Made by a program: the position numbers and the translations under genes. The notes beneath the pieces were generated by a model. The model saw nothing but the letters and a program-made list of their open reading frames with translations, had not been told where the DNA came from and did no database searches. From positions 4,898,001 through 4,962,000 of the forward strand of contig NZ_CP030051.1 of the NCBI RefSeq assembly GCF_004114975.1: 64,000 bases of DNA, given 5' to 3'. Within the stretch, counting starts at the first letter, position 1. Each line of letters begins with the position of its first letter. This stretch comes from Bradyrhizobium guangdongense (GTDB lineage: Bacteria > Pseudomonadota > Alphaproteobacteria > Rhizobiales > Xanthobacteraceae). Below are positions 54,848-63,131 of this stretch, piece by piece.

Positions 54848-57136
54848 CTACTGCCGCGCCATCTGGGCGTTGCCGACGGCCTCGCCGTCGAGCGACTGAT
54901 CGTTGTGCATGGCGACGGTGACGCGGAGCAGTCGCCCCTCGAATTCGAACGGCGCCTCGTAATGCGACACCGGGCTGCCGCGGTCGCGGCCGATATCGAG
55001 GCCGGACCACGAGATCAGGGTGTGGAAGCCGAGCTGGGTCTGCAGCGAGCCGGCCGGCTCGCCGTCGATCAGCAGCGTGTATTCGGTGACGCCGGTGCGC
55101 GAGCCCTTGGCCGGCGGCTCCCTGCGGATCAGGCGCTCGACGTGAACGCCGAGCCGCCGCACGTCCGGTGGCACCTTGCGGTCGGAGCGCACGATGTGAT
55201 GGCTGCCGCCGATGTTGAGGTCATGCACGAGGTGGCCGTCCCTGACGTAAAGGCTGTAGCCTGACGTCGCGTCCCCATGCGAGATCAGCACGCCGCTCGC
55301 ACCCGCGTCGTCGATCTCGACATGCGCCTCGATCGTGTAGCTGCGGCTGCGAACGTCGGGCGCCACGTCGGTCGGAACGTGTCCCATGCCGGCGTGAAAG
55401 ACGAAGTGGTGGCGAGCGCCGTGGAAGCGTGCCGCATTCTCGGCGAAGCGCGGCCCGAAGCGGTCGTCGAGCGGAAGCACATTGTGCTTCTCCGCCTCGT
55501 CCCACCATGTCGCGATCATCTGCGCGAGCCGCTCCGGCTCTTTCGCCGCGAGATCGTTGGTCTCGGAGAAATCCTTCTCGAGATGGAACAGCTCCCATTT
55601 GTCGTTGTCGAAGGGCGTGCCCGGCGGGTGATAGGCAACCGCCTTCCAGCCGCCCTGCCAGAGGCCGCGATGGCCGAACATCTCGAAATATTGCGGCGAG
55701 GCCTTTGAGGGCGCGGTCGCGTCCGTGATCGAGCGCGCAAAGCTCGCGCCTTCGAGCGGCATCTGCGGGCACCCGGCGATCGTGGTGGGCGCCTCGATGC
55801 CGATCAATTCCAGCAGGGTCGGCGTCAGATCGCTGGCGTGCACGAACTGGTGGCGCAGTTCGCCCTTGGCGGCAATGCGCTTCGGCCAGGTGATGACGAA
55901 GGGATCGCGAATGCCGCCGCCATGGGTGTTCTGCTTGTAGCGGCGCAGCGGCGTGTTGGAGGCCATGGCCCAGCCATGCGGGAAATTGCTGTGGGTGTCG
56001 GGCCCGCCGATGTCGTCGATGCGGGCGAGCTTCTCGGCGATCGGCTCCGGCTTGAAGTTGAATGGCCCCATCGCGTTGACGAAGCCGAGCGGTCCGCCCT
56101 CCTGGCTCGCACCATTGTCGGACATCACGATGATGACGGTGTCGTCGCGCATGCCAGCCGTCTCGAGGAATGAGACCAGACGCGCAAGGTGCCGGTCGGA
56201 ATGTTCGAGCATGCCGGCAAAGGCCGCCTGCAACCGGGTGAATACCCGCCGCTCGTCGGCCGAATGATCGTCCCACGCCTTCACGCCGTCATTGCGCTCC
56301 GGCATTCGCGTCTCCTGCGGCACCAGCCCCAACGCCTTCTGACGCGCCAGCCGCCGTTCACGCTCGACATCCCAGCCGTGCGCGAATTGGGCATCGTAGC
56401 GTCGGATGATGTCGGCCGGCGCCTGGTGGGGCGCGTGGCAGGCGCCCAGCGCGATCCAGGTCAGCCAGGGAATATCGGGCCGATCGGCATGATGATCGCC
56501 GATGAAGCGGATGGCCTGATCGATCAGATCCTCGGTCAGATGATAGCCATCGGCGTAAGTGCCCGGAGGATCGATATGCGTGTTGTCGGAAACAAGCTCG
56601 GGCGCATATTGGTCGGTCTCGGCGTCGAGGAAGCCGTAAAAGCGATCGAAGCCGCGGCCGAGAGGCCAGCCGTCGAACGGGCCGGTGGCGCCGCTCTCGG
56701 TCAGCGGCGTGACGTGCCATTTGCCGACCATGTAGTTGCGATAGCCGTGGACCCGCAGCATTTCGGCGAGCGTCCCCGCCTCGCGAGCGATCTTGCCGCG
56801 ATAGCCGGGGTAGCCGGAATCGAAATTGGCAAGGCACCCGACACCGACCGAATGGTGGTTGCGCCCGGTGAGCAATGCAGCGCGCGTCGTCGAGCACATC
56901 GCGGTGGTGTGGAAGCCGGAATAGCGCAAGCCTTCCGCGGCGAGCCGGTCGATGGTCGGCGTTTTGATCGAAGACCCATAGCAGCCGAAATCGGAGAAGC
57001 CGACGTCGTCGAACAGCACGATGAGAATGTTCGGCGCGCCCGCAGGCGGCTTCACGGCCTCGGGCCACCAGGGTTTTGACTCCGCAACCGTCCTGCCGAC
57101 GGTCCCGCGGAACGGCGTGCCGCTGCCTGCGCTCAT
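54848..57136 (-). CDS. arylsulfatase (sulfatase family), probably cytoplasmic
   Basis: 762 residues. VLFDDVGFSDFGCYG gives the metal-binding Asp43/Asp44. TTAMCSTTRAALLTGRNHH holds Cys81, the residue converted to formylglycine, in the variant C-S-T-T-R rather than C-x-P-S-R. VGKWHVTP and VIIVMSDNGASQEGG complete the active site. The last ~180 residues form a beta-rich, lectin-like C-domain (YTIEAHVEIDDAGASGVLISHGD). No signal peptide is visible. It predicts release of sulfate from organic sulfate esters. AGGGAGCAAC precedes the ATG; divergent from a TetR gene. Confidence 0.94.
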   Translation of the reverse strand: MSAGSGTPFRGTVGRTVAESKPWWPEAVKPPAGAPNILIVLFDDVGFSDFGCYGSSIKTPTIDRLAAEGLRYSGFHTTAMCSTTRAALLTGRNHHSVGVGCLANFDSGYPGYRGKIAREAGTLAEMLRVHGYRNYMVGKWHVTPLTESGATGPFDGWPLGRGFDRFYGFLDAETDQYAPELVSDNTHIDPPGTYADGYHLTEDLIDQAIRFIGDHHADRPDIPWLTWIALGACHAPHQAPADIIRRYDAQFAHGWDVERERRLARQKALGLVPQETRMPERNDGVKAWDDHSADERRVFTRLQAAFAGMLEHSDRHLARLVSFLETAGMRDDTVIIVMSDNGASQEGGPLGFVNAMGPFNFKPEPIAEKLARIDDIGGPDTHSNFPHGWAMASNTPLRRYKQNTHGGGIRDPFVITWPKRIAAKGELRHQFVHASDLTPTLLELIGIEAPTTIAGCPQMPLEGASFARSITDATAPSKASPQYFEMFGHRGLWQGGWKAVAYHPPGTPFDNDKWELFHLEKDFSETNDLAAKEPERLAQMIATWWDEAEKHNVLPLDDRFGPRFAENAARFHGARHHFVFHAGMGHVPTDVAPDVRSRSYTIEAHVEIDDAGASGVLISHGDATSGYSLYVRDGHLVHDLNIGGSHHIVRSDRKVPPDVRRLGVHVERLIRREPPAKGSRTGVTEYTLLIDGEPAGSLQTQLGFHTLISWSGLDIGRDRGSPVSHYEAPFEFEGRLLRVTVAMHNDQSLDGEAVGNAQMARQ

Positions 57137-57192
57137 CTGTTGCTCCCTATGCCGGCCGTCACGGTTGACCCGCGGCTCGCCTTATTCTAAAT

Positions 57193-57212
57193 TATAATCC
57201 GAATTATGATTA
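57193..57212. promoter_or_regulatory. inverted repeat between sulfatase and tetR
   Basis: ATAATC (57193-57198) and GATTAT (57207-57212) with an 8-base spacer, in an AT-rich island inside GC-rich DNA. AATTAT also repeats directly. Likely TetR operator and promoter for both divergent genes. Confidence 0.5.
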
Positions 57213-57225
57213 TGTTTCTACGCTG

Positions 57226-57918
57226 ATGCAAGCACGAACGCGGCCCTCGTCCGAGAAGCCCGGCTCTCGCGATTTCGACCTGCCGGGCGTGGCGCCGTCA
57301 CGCCAGAAACGCAGCCGCGAGACGACGCTGGCGCTGCTGCGGGCCGGCGCCGACATGCTGCGGACACGAAGCCTTGGCGAGCTCTCGATCGAGGCGCTCT
57401 GCGCCGAAGTCGATGTCACCGTCGGCGCCTTCTACAGCCGCTTCGAGAGCAAGGAGGCCTATTTCAACGCGCTGATCGCCCTGGCCGCGCGCGACGGCGA
57501 GCAGCGGCTCGGCGAGATCAGGCGCCCCTCCGCCGACGCCGATCTCGACAAGCTCTGCGGCATCGTCGTCGACGGCATCATCGCCTGGATGCGCGAGCAT
57601 GAAGGCGTGCTCCGCGCCGCCCTCCAGCATGATGACACCCGTCCGGACAAATGGACACCGTTCAAGGCGCTGGCCAAGACCACGACCGAACGTGCCACCC
57701 CTCTCCTGCTCCCGGCCATGGGCAAGGGCCGCACGGCCGCCAAGACCCGCGCGATCGCGTTCGGCCTGCAGGTCGTGCTCGGCACGCTGGTGAACGCGAT
57801 CCTCAACGACCCCGGACCGCTGTCGCTCCGATCGAAAGAGATGGAGACGCGGCTCTCGGGCTGCCTGCTGCTGCTGCTTCAGGCGGAGCTCGGTCCAAGC
57901 GCTTGGCCGCCCCGATAA
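57226..57918 (+). CDS. TetR-family transcriptional regulator
   Basis: 230 residues. HTH region RETTLALLRAGADMLRTRSLGELSIEALCAEV...VTVGAFYSRFESKEAYF (about 31-85), followed by a helical ligand domain. It has a ~25-residue N-terminal lead before the HTH. Divergent from the arylsulfatase, and most likely its repressor. Confidence 0.9.
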   Translation: MQARTRPSSEKPGSRDFDLPGVAPSRQKRSRETTLALLRAGADMLRTRSLGELSIEALCAEVDVTVGAFYSRFESKEAYFNALIALAARDGEQRLGEIRRPSADADLDKLCGIVVDGIIAWMREHEGVLRAALQHDDTRPDKWTPFKALAKTTTERATPLLLPAMGKGRTAAKTRAIAFGLQVVLGTLVNAILNDPGPLSLRSKEMETRLSGCLLLLLQAELGPSAWPPR

Positions 57919-57926
57919 AGCGAGTG

Positions 57927-58568
57927 TTACAGTCCCGGTGATCTCGCCGCCCAGACCTTGGTGGCCGGGCAGTTCTCCATCGCTCGGGCATAGGCAGGGC
58001 GAGCCGTCGTGCGGACAAGATAGTCCCGCTCCGCAGGCCCGGGAACGTAGTTGCCGGTTCGCAGGCCGAGCAGCAGGGCATAGCTCACCGAGATATCGGC
58101 AGCGGTGAACCGGTCGCCGGCCAGATAGGGGCAATCCGCGAGGCGCCGGATCACCAAACCCAGCCGGCTCTGAAAGGTCTCGTCGGCCCAGCGGGTCACG
58201 CGGGCCTCTCGCTCGGCTTCAGGCGCGAATTGACGGCCGACCAAGACGGCGTTCATCGGCCCGGCGAGCCCGGCCTCGCCCAGATGGAGGAATTGCAAAT
58301 AAGGGGCGAAGGCGGGATCATCAGGGGCGACGCTAAGCGAACACGAGCCGTAGCGGGCGAGCAGGTACTCGAGAATGGCGATGGATTCGACCATGATCGT
58401 CTCGCCATCCTGGAGCGCGGGAATGAATCCGGCGGGGTTGATCGCAAGGAAATCGCGATCTTCCTCGACGGCGAGCAGATCGATCGGGCGCAGCCGGTAA
58501 GCCAATCCCAACTCCTCCAGCAGCCAAACAACACGAAAGCCACGACCTTCGCCATAGACAGTCAGCAT
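57927..58568 (-). CDS. glutathione S-transferase family protein
   Basis: 213 residues. The N-terminal thioredoxin-like domain has GFRVVWLLEELGLAYRL, NPAGFIPALQDG (cis-Pro region) and ESIAILEYLLARYG (the Glu-Ser pair that binds glutathione). The C-terminal domain is all helical (YLAGDRFTAADISVSYALLLG). The start at 58568 (MLTVYGEG) has GAGGAACG. It predicts glutathione conjugation or a related thiol reaction. Convergent with tetR. Confidence 0.9.
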   Translation of the reverse strand: MLTVYGEGRGFRVVWLLEELGLAYRLRPIDLLAVEEDRDFLAINPAGFIPALQDGETIMVESIAILEYLLARYGSCSLSVAPDDPAFAPYLQFLHLGEAGLAGPMNAVLVGRQFAPEAEREARVTRWADETFQSRLGLVIRRLADCPYLAGDRFTAADISVSYALLLGLRTGNYVPGPAERDYLVRTTARPAYARAMENCPATKVWAARSPGL

Positions 58569-58639
58569 AGCGTTCCTCGATTGGGCTGGATGCAGCAACT
58601 CGGAGGTGAGCCAGTCGCGCAGGCGGACGAAGCGTGCAC

Positions 58640-59002
58640 TCAGCGGACGATCTCATCCGCGCGCAGCAGCGCCGTGAAGCCGCCATAGATCATGCGCTTG
58701 CCGTCGAACGGCATGTCTGAGCCTTTGAGCCTCGCATCAGCCATCACCTTGGCATTGACGGCGTCGCGGCTCTGCCGGTCGCGATAGACGATCCAGGAGA
58801 ACACCACGACCTCGTCCTCCGTGGCCATCACCGCGCGGGGAAAAGACGTGAGCTGGCCATAGGGAACGTCGTCGCCGATACACTCGACATAATCGAGCGC
58901 GCCATGCTCCATCCACACCGAACACGCCTTTCGTGCCAGCGCCTTGTAGGCCTCGATCTTGTCCTTCGGCACGGCGAGCACAAAACCATCGACATAGGGC
59001 AT
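58640..59002 (-). CDS. DUF1428-family protein
   Basis: 120 residues matching DUF1428: MPYVDGFVLAVPKDKIEAYK, HGALDYVECIGDDVPYGQ, VVFSWIVYRDRQSRD and MPFDGKRMIYGGF. Dimeric alpha/beta-barrel (ferredoxin-like) fold expected; reaction unknown. The start at 59002 has AAGGAGATCC. The frame stays open 5' through the tRNA gene, which is an artefact. Confidence 0.9.
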   Translation of the reverse strand: MPYVDGFVLAVPKDKIEAYKALARKACSVWMEHGALDYVECIGDDVPYGQLTSFPRAVMATEDEVVVFSWIVYRDRQSRDAVNAKVMADARLKGSDMPFDGKRMIYGGFTALLRADEIVR

Positions 59003-59160
59003 TGGGATCTCCTTGGGTTGAACGTCACAAGGACGATCGGATGCGGTCCGATCCGACTGATGATGGATGAGGCAAACCGTCGCGAGGAATGGCTGGTCAA
59101 ATGCGCTGCAGGGGCGATGGCGCCCGGAAATGGCTGTAGCCGCTGGAGAGCGCCTGAAAC

Positions 59161-59234
59161 TGGCTGGGGAACCTGGATTCGAACCAAGACAAACAGAGTC
59201 AGAGTCTGTTGTGCTACCGTTACACCATTCCCCA
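59161..59234 (-). tRNA. tRNA-Gln (anticodon CUG)
   Basis: 74 nt with encoded CCA. Acceptor TGGGGAA pairs with TTCCCCA, discriminator G. The anticodon stem ACAGA/TCTGT has the loop CTCTGAC, giving anticodon CTG (Gln, codon CAG). The T-arm loop is GGTTCGAATCC. The cloverleaf is complete, read on the minus strand. Confidence 0.95.
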
Positions 59235-59389
59235 ACGGAATAGCCGAACAAATTCAATATCTTACTGATCTGTCCGACTTTGGCCGGAAGCGCGGTCGGC
59301 GCAAATCACGGCTCAGGCGTGCAGCCTTCTACCTGCTCGTCCCCACGCTGGCAAGCACTGCCGTGGATGGATCACAGCCTGGTCCAACT

Positions 59390-59640
59390 CGTTATTGGCG
59401 GCCTCGAAGATCTTCTTCCACCGCTCCGTTTCGGAGGCGATGTGGGGCGAGAAGAGAGGCCACGCGGTCTCCGATGCCGGCCTGCGCACGCTGGCGACGC
59501 CGCCCCTCCGTGATCGCGGGACTGAGCGACACCGTGGATGCGATGCGCATGGACACGCCGACCTTTCGCGATCACGCGCTGCCCAGGCTGATGCGGCTGA
59601 CAGGCACGGTGCAAGAGCTCGCGATCAAATCGGCCTAGTG
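59390..59640 (+). pseudogene. possible degenerate coding remnant beside tRNA-Gln
   Basis: The 438 bases from the tRNA to 59672 have no intact recognisable gene. Two protein-like stretches sit in different frames: AASKIFFHRSVSEAMWGEKRGH (within 59395-59470) and, one frame on, SDTVDAMRMDTPTFRDHALP to AIKSA (59525-59638). A frameshift near 59500 would join them. No family is recognised, so the call is weak; it may be non-coding. Confidence 0.22.
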
Positions 59641-59672
59641 AGCTGAGCGCGCCTTCCGCCGGCACGCTGCGT

Positions 59673-59876
59673 CTATTCCGGAACGAGCGTCGCAAGCCCG
59701 GCCTCGATGATGGTGATTTCCCCGTTGACCTGCGCGATGGCCTGCTGCGGGTCTACACCTGTCACGACCACGAGCTGCCGCAACAGGTCCTGCCGATGCG
59801 CCAGAATGTCTTCCAGCGCATCGCGATCGTTCAGCTTCACATAGCCTTGGACGATCAATTCAACGGAACGAGACAT
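59673..59876 (-). CDS. small protein of unknown function
   Basis: 67 residues (MSRSVELIVQGYVKLNDRDA ... GVDPQQAIAQVNGEITIIEAGLATL), helical and acidic, no known motif. The start at 59876 follows GAGAGTACT. It lies between the RNase Z gene and the tRNA on the same strand. Confidence 0.65.
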   Translation of the reverse strand: MSRSVELIVQGYVKLNDRDALEDILAHRQDLLRQLVVVTGVDPQQAIAQVNGEITIIEAGLATLVPE

Positions 59877-59995
59877 AGTACTCTCAATACAGGGCTGACT
59901 GCTGATGTTGCGAAAATATCGCGCCGATGCACGGCTGCGGGAATGAAGTCGCGTCAACCTTGACAGGTAAGATTAACGGCTGTGCAACGCGCTGC

Positions 59996-60901
59996 CTAAA
60001 CATCGATACGATCGAAGTCGGCGGCGATCCTGACGTGCGGGAATATCTTTGCCGCCTCAGCCAGGATCTCGTCGTCCTCGTAGCGGCCCGACAGATGCGT
60101 CAGCACGAGTTGGCGGACGTTGTTCGCGGCCGCGAACCGGGCCGACTCAGCCGCGGTGAGATGGCCGTAATCGCGCGCGGTTGCGGCATCGCGATCCAGG
60201 AATGTCGCCTCGATCACCAGCAGATCGGAGTCCGCGACATGTTTGGAGAGACCGTCCGTCGTCTCTGTGTCGCCGATCACAACCAGCTTCTTGCCACCGC
60301 TCGGCGGACCCAGCACATCCTCCGGATTGATGGTCCGGCCGCCTTCAAGGGTAATGGTGCGCCCCCCGGCCAGCTCGCCGCGCATGGGTCCGTCAGGCAC
60401 GCCAAGCGCGGACAGGCGATCAGACAAGAGATGGCGCCGCGCGGGACTCCGAAACGAGAATCCAAAACTGTCGGTGTCACGGTGGCGGACCGGAAAACAG
60501 TCGATGGTGAAGTCCCCGGTGTCGACCACCTGCCCCTCGGAGACCGGCGCGAACTGTACCGAGATCGGCGCCCTTCCCGGTCCCCACAGGCCTGCAAGGA
60601 TGCGGATGACGATGTCGAGCGTGCCAGGACCACCATGGATGGTCATCGCGTCGGAAGTCTGCCGCAGCCCCAATGTCGAGAACAGGCCGGGGATGCCCAA
60701 CACGTGATCGAGATGACCATGCGTCAGCAGGATGCGATCAAGCCGGCGAAAACCGGCGCCGCTCCGCAACAGCTGGCGCTGCGTGCCCTCGCCGCAATCG
60801 ATCAGCATCCGCTGGCCGGCGACCTCCAGCAGCAACGCCGGATGGTTGCGCTCTGCGGAGGGGACGCTGGCCGAGGTTCCGAGAAATGTCAGGGCGAACA
60901 T
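59996..60901 (-). CDS. rnz: ribonuclease Z (tRNA 3'-end endonuclease)
   Basis: 301 residues, metallo-beta-lactamase fold. LTHGHLDHVLGIPGL is the H-x-H-x-D-H zinc motif (about 61-66), FPVRHRDTDSFGF has a further His, VIGDTETTDG the bridging Asp, and DYGHLTAAESARFA the C-terminal His. It processes tRNA precursors. ATG at 60901 (MFALTFLGTSAS) is preferred over 60910. It is close to a tRNA gene, though that tRNA encodes its own CCA. Confidence 0.93.
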   Translation of the reverse strand: MFALTFLGTSASVPSAERNHPALLLEVAGQRMLIDCGEGTQRQLLRSGAGFRRLDRILLTHGHLDHVLGIPGLFSTLGLRQTSDAMTIHGGPGTLDIVIRILAGLWGPGRAPISVQFAPVSEGQVVDTGDFTIDCFPVRHRDTDSFGFSFRSPARRHLLSDRLSALGVPDGPMRGELAGGRTITLEGGRTINPEDVLGPPSGGKKLVVIGDTETTDGLSKHVADSDLLVIEATFLDRDAATARDYGHLTAAESARFAAANNVRQLVLTHLSGRYEDDEILAEAAKIFPHVRIAADFDRIDV

Positions 60902-60943
60902 GGGTGTCACTTGTCCAGCGGGCAGGTCCGCCCCGAGCGCGTC

Positions 60944-61546
60944 TTACGCCCGCCTCGACTGCGCCTCGACCGCCTGCACGGCGACGCTCGCCACCTGCCG
61001 CAGCGCTTCACGATCCGCGCCGGACGATGCCATCACGCCCATGCCGACGGCGACCGCCGAGACGTAGCGCGCGAGCGCGGCGGGATCGGCGCTTGCCTTG
61101 AGATCACCTTCCGCCTTGGCGCGGACAAAACGGTCGCGGAGCTGGTCTTCGTTCTGGGCGCGGCGCGCGGCGAGCTCGAAGGGGACATTTTCGGAGCCGG
61201 TGCCGCAGGCGATGCCGCCCTGCACCAGCAGGCAGCCCGGTGGATTGGCGGGGTCGGTCTGCTTTTCGGCGATGCCCATCAGCATGCGGTCGGCGACATC
61301 ACGGGCGGTCGGCGCCGCCACCACTTCGTCCATCCACACACCGCGCAGCTTGGTGTAGCGGTCGAGGGCAGCCTTGAGCAGGCCTTCCTTGTTGCCGAAG
61401 CACGCATAAAGGCTCGGCGGGTTGATGCCCATCGCCTCGGTGAGCTGGGCAATCGTGGCGCCCTCATAGCCATGGCGCCAAAACACTTCCATCGCCCGGT
61501 CCAACGCCGTCTCGGCGTCGAATTCGCGGGGGCGTCCAATGCCCAT
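60944..61546 (-). CDS. TetR-family transcriptional regulator of RND pump
   Basis: 200 residues. HTH ALDRAMEVFWRHGYEGATIAQLTEAM...NPPSLYACFGNKEGLL (about 14-58), followed by a TetR_C domain (NPPGCLLVQGGIACG). It is divergent from a MexEF-type pump with two related operator-like sites near the pump's start. Probable repressor relieved by the pump's substrates. Confidence 0.92.
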   Translation of the reverse strand: MGIGRPREFDAETALDRAMEVFWRHGYEGATIAQLTEAMGINPPSLYACFGNKEGLLKAALDRYTKLRGVWMDEVVAAPTARDVADRMLMGIAEKQTDPANPPGCLLVQGGIACGTGSENVPFELAARRAQNEDQLRDRFVRAKAEGDLKASADPAALARYVSAVAVGMGVMASSGADREALRQVASVAVQAVEAQSRRA

Positions 61547-61662
61547 GTGCCTGTCTCCTCGGATTCACGTTCCGCCTCAGGCTTAACGTCGAATCCTATC
61601 TATTTGTTCTAGCTTTATATTTCCGGGCTCTTCCATTTCTTGCGGTATGCGGCTACAATTTT

Positions 61663-61678
61663 CTTAGTGAATGGTACA
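61663..61678. promoter_or_regulatory. second, weaker TetR-type site upstream of RND operon
   Basis: CTTAGTGAATGGTACA agrees with the palindromic site at 61714-61729 in 11 of 16 positions, starting 51 bases before it. The TAGTGAA and TACA portions are identical. Confidence 0.4.
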
Positions 61679-61713
61679 TAAGTATCTTGCGCTGCGGTAT
61701 CCAGCTCCACATC

Positions 61714-61729
61714 TGTAGTGAACACTACA
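61714..61729. promoter_or_regulatory. palindromic TetR operator upstream of RND operon
   Basis: TGTAGTGAACACTACA is a 7+2+7 perfect palindrome, ending 16 bases before the membrane-fusion ATG and just upstream of its GGAGCG ribosome-binding site. A repressor here would block transcription or its start. Confidence 0.7.
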
Positions 61730-61745
61730 TATCTGGAGCGCGCAA

Positions 61746-62987
61746 ATGCACCCCTCCCAAGAAACTTCCCCCGCCGGCCGTTTCCGCCGCCTGCTTGGCG
61801 GCGTCGCCATCATTGGCGCCCTCGCCGCGGCCGGCTCGATCGCGACCGGGCACTACTTCCATGCAGCCCAGGCGACCGCAACTGGCGCGGCAGCCGAGCA
61901 GGCCGTCCCCGTAACCGTCGCGCTGATCGAACCAAAGCAGACGGTGCTGTGGGACGATTTCTCCGGCCGGCTCGAGGCCATCCAACGCGTCGAGCTTCGC
62001 CCGCGCGTCGCTGGCGCGATCCTGTCCACCAACTTCACCGAAGGCGCGCTGGTGAAGGCCGGTGACGTCCTGTTCAAGATAGATCCCGCTCCTTATGAGG
62101 CCGAAGTCGACAAGGCAGCCGCGCAGCTCGAGGCCGCGAAGGCACGCGTGGTCTTCACCAAGAGTGAGCTCGATCGTGGCGCACAGCTGGTCGGCAACGC
62201 CGTGGTCACCCGCCGCGACTACGATCAGCGCGACAATGCCAATCGCGAAGCCATTGCCAACGTGAAGGCCGCCGAGGCGACGCTCCAAACCGCAAAGCTC
62301 AATCTCGACTACACCGAGGTGCGCGCGCCGGTGGACGGCCGCGTCGGCAAGATCGAGATCACCATCGGCAATCTCGTCGCCGCCGGCACCGCCTCCCCGG
62401 TGCTGACGTCGCTGGTCTCGGTCAATCCGATCTACGCTTCGTTCGACGCGGACGAAGAGGTCGTTCTGCGCGCGCTGAACTCGATCGCGGATAGCACCGG
62501 CAGACGCGGCAATCTCGACCAGATCCCGGTCGAGATGACGACATCGGGCGCCCTCTCGGCCAAGGGCCACATCCAGCTCATCGACAACCAGGTCAACGGC
62601 CAGAGTGGCACCATCCGTGTGCGAGCCGTATTCCCCAACGACGACGGACGTCTCATTCCCGGCCAGTTCGCCCGCGTGCGCATGGGCCAGCCGAAGCAGC
62701 AGACACTGGTGATGATCGACGAGCGTGCGATCGGCACCGACCAGGACAAGAAGTTCGTGATGGCGGTCGGCGACGACAGCCGCGCAGTCTATCGGCCGAT
62801 CACGCTCGGCGGCGCCGTCGACGGCCTGCGGATCGTCACCGCAGGCCTGAAGCCCGGCGACCGCATCGTGGTCAACGGCCTTCAGCGCGTGCGTCCCGGC
62901 GCCCTCCTCAAGACCGAGGTCGCGGCGATGGGTGCGCGCGGCCAGCAGGCCTCCAACCACAGCAACCAGGACGTGGTGCAACGCTAG
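61746..62987 (+). CDS. RND efflux membrane-fusion protein, MexE type
   Basis: 413 residues. The signal/anchor region (LLGGVAIIGALAAAGSIATG) is followed by the lipoyl half VELRPRVAGAILSTNFTEGALVKAGDVLFKIDP (split over 79-111), a coiled coil (AAAQLEAAKARVVFTKSELD), VRAPVDGRVGKIEITIGNLV and the beta-barrel domain. Start 61746 with GGAGCG. Likely partner of the permease 144 bases downstream. Confidence 0.94.
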   Translation: MHPSQETSPAGRFRRLLGGVAIIGALAAAGSIATGHYFHAAQATATGAAAEQAVPVTVALIEPKQTVLWDDFSGRLEAIQRVELRPRVAGAILSTNFTEGALVKAGDVLFKIDPAPYEAEVDKAAAQLEAAKARVVFTKSELDRGAQLVGNAVVTRRDYDQRDNANREAIANVKAAEATLQTAKLNLDYTEVRAPVDGRVGKIEITIGNLVAAGTASPVLTSLVSVNPIYASFDADEEVVLRALNSIADSTGRRGNLDQIPVEMTTSGALSAKGHIQLIDNQVNGQSGTIRVRAVFPNDDGRLIPGQFARVRMGQPKQQTLVMIDERAIGTDQDKKFVMAVGDDSRAVYRPITLGGAVDGLRIVTAGLKPGDRIVVNGLQRVRPGALLKTEVAAMGARGQQASNHSNQDVVQR

Positions 62988-62993
62988 TTACCT

Positions 62994-63027
62994 CATTCCG
63001 GACGACGCGCGACACGCGTCCGGAATG
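62994..63027. repeat. short palindromic repeat between RND genes
   Basis: Eleven-base perfect arms CATTCCGGACG and CGTCCGGAATG with a 12-base loop, right after the membrane-fusion stop. It resembles a shortened form of the CATTCCGG repeats. In an operon it could alter the ratio of the two pump subunits. Confidence 0.65.
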
Positions 63028-63131
63028 ATCCGGACATACCGACCAAGACATCGCATCTCGATTCCGGCCTTCGCAGGCACGACCTGCGTCCCGGAGTGCG
63101 GGAGAGCTGTCTCTCGCGCAGGGGCAAAGCC

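Noticed and set aside
58640..59257. Extended form of the DUF1428 protein
   Set aside because: Reads through the tRNA-Gln gene; the family starts at MPYVDGF with a good ribosome-binding site.
59927..61612. 561-codon open frame on the plus strand
   Set aside because: Antisense to RNase Z and the TetR gene, both well supported; low-complexity Arg/His-rich product.
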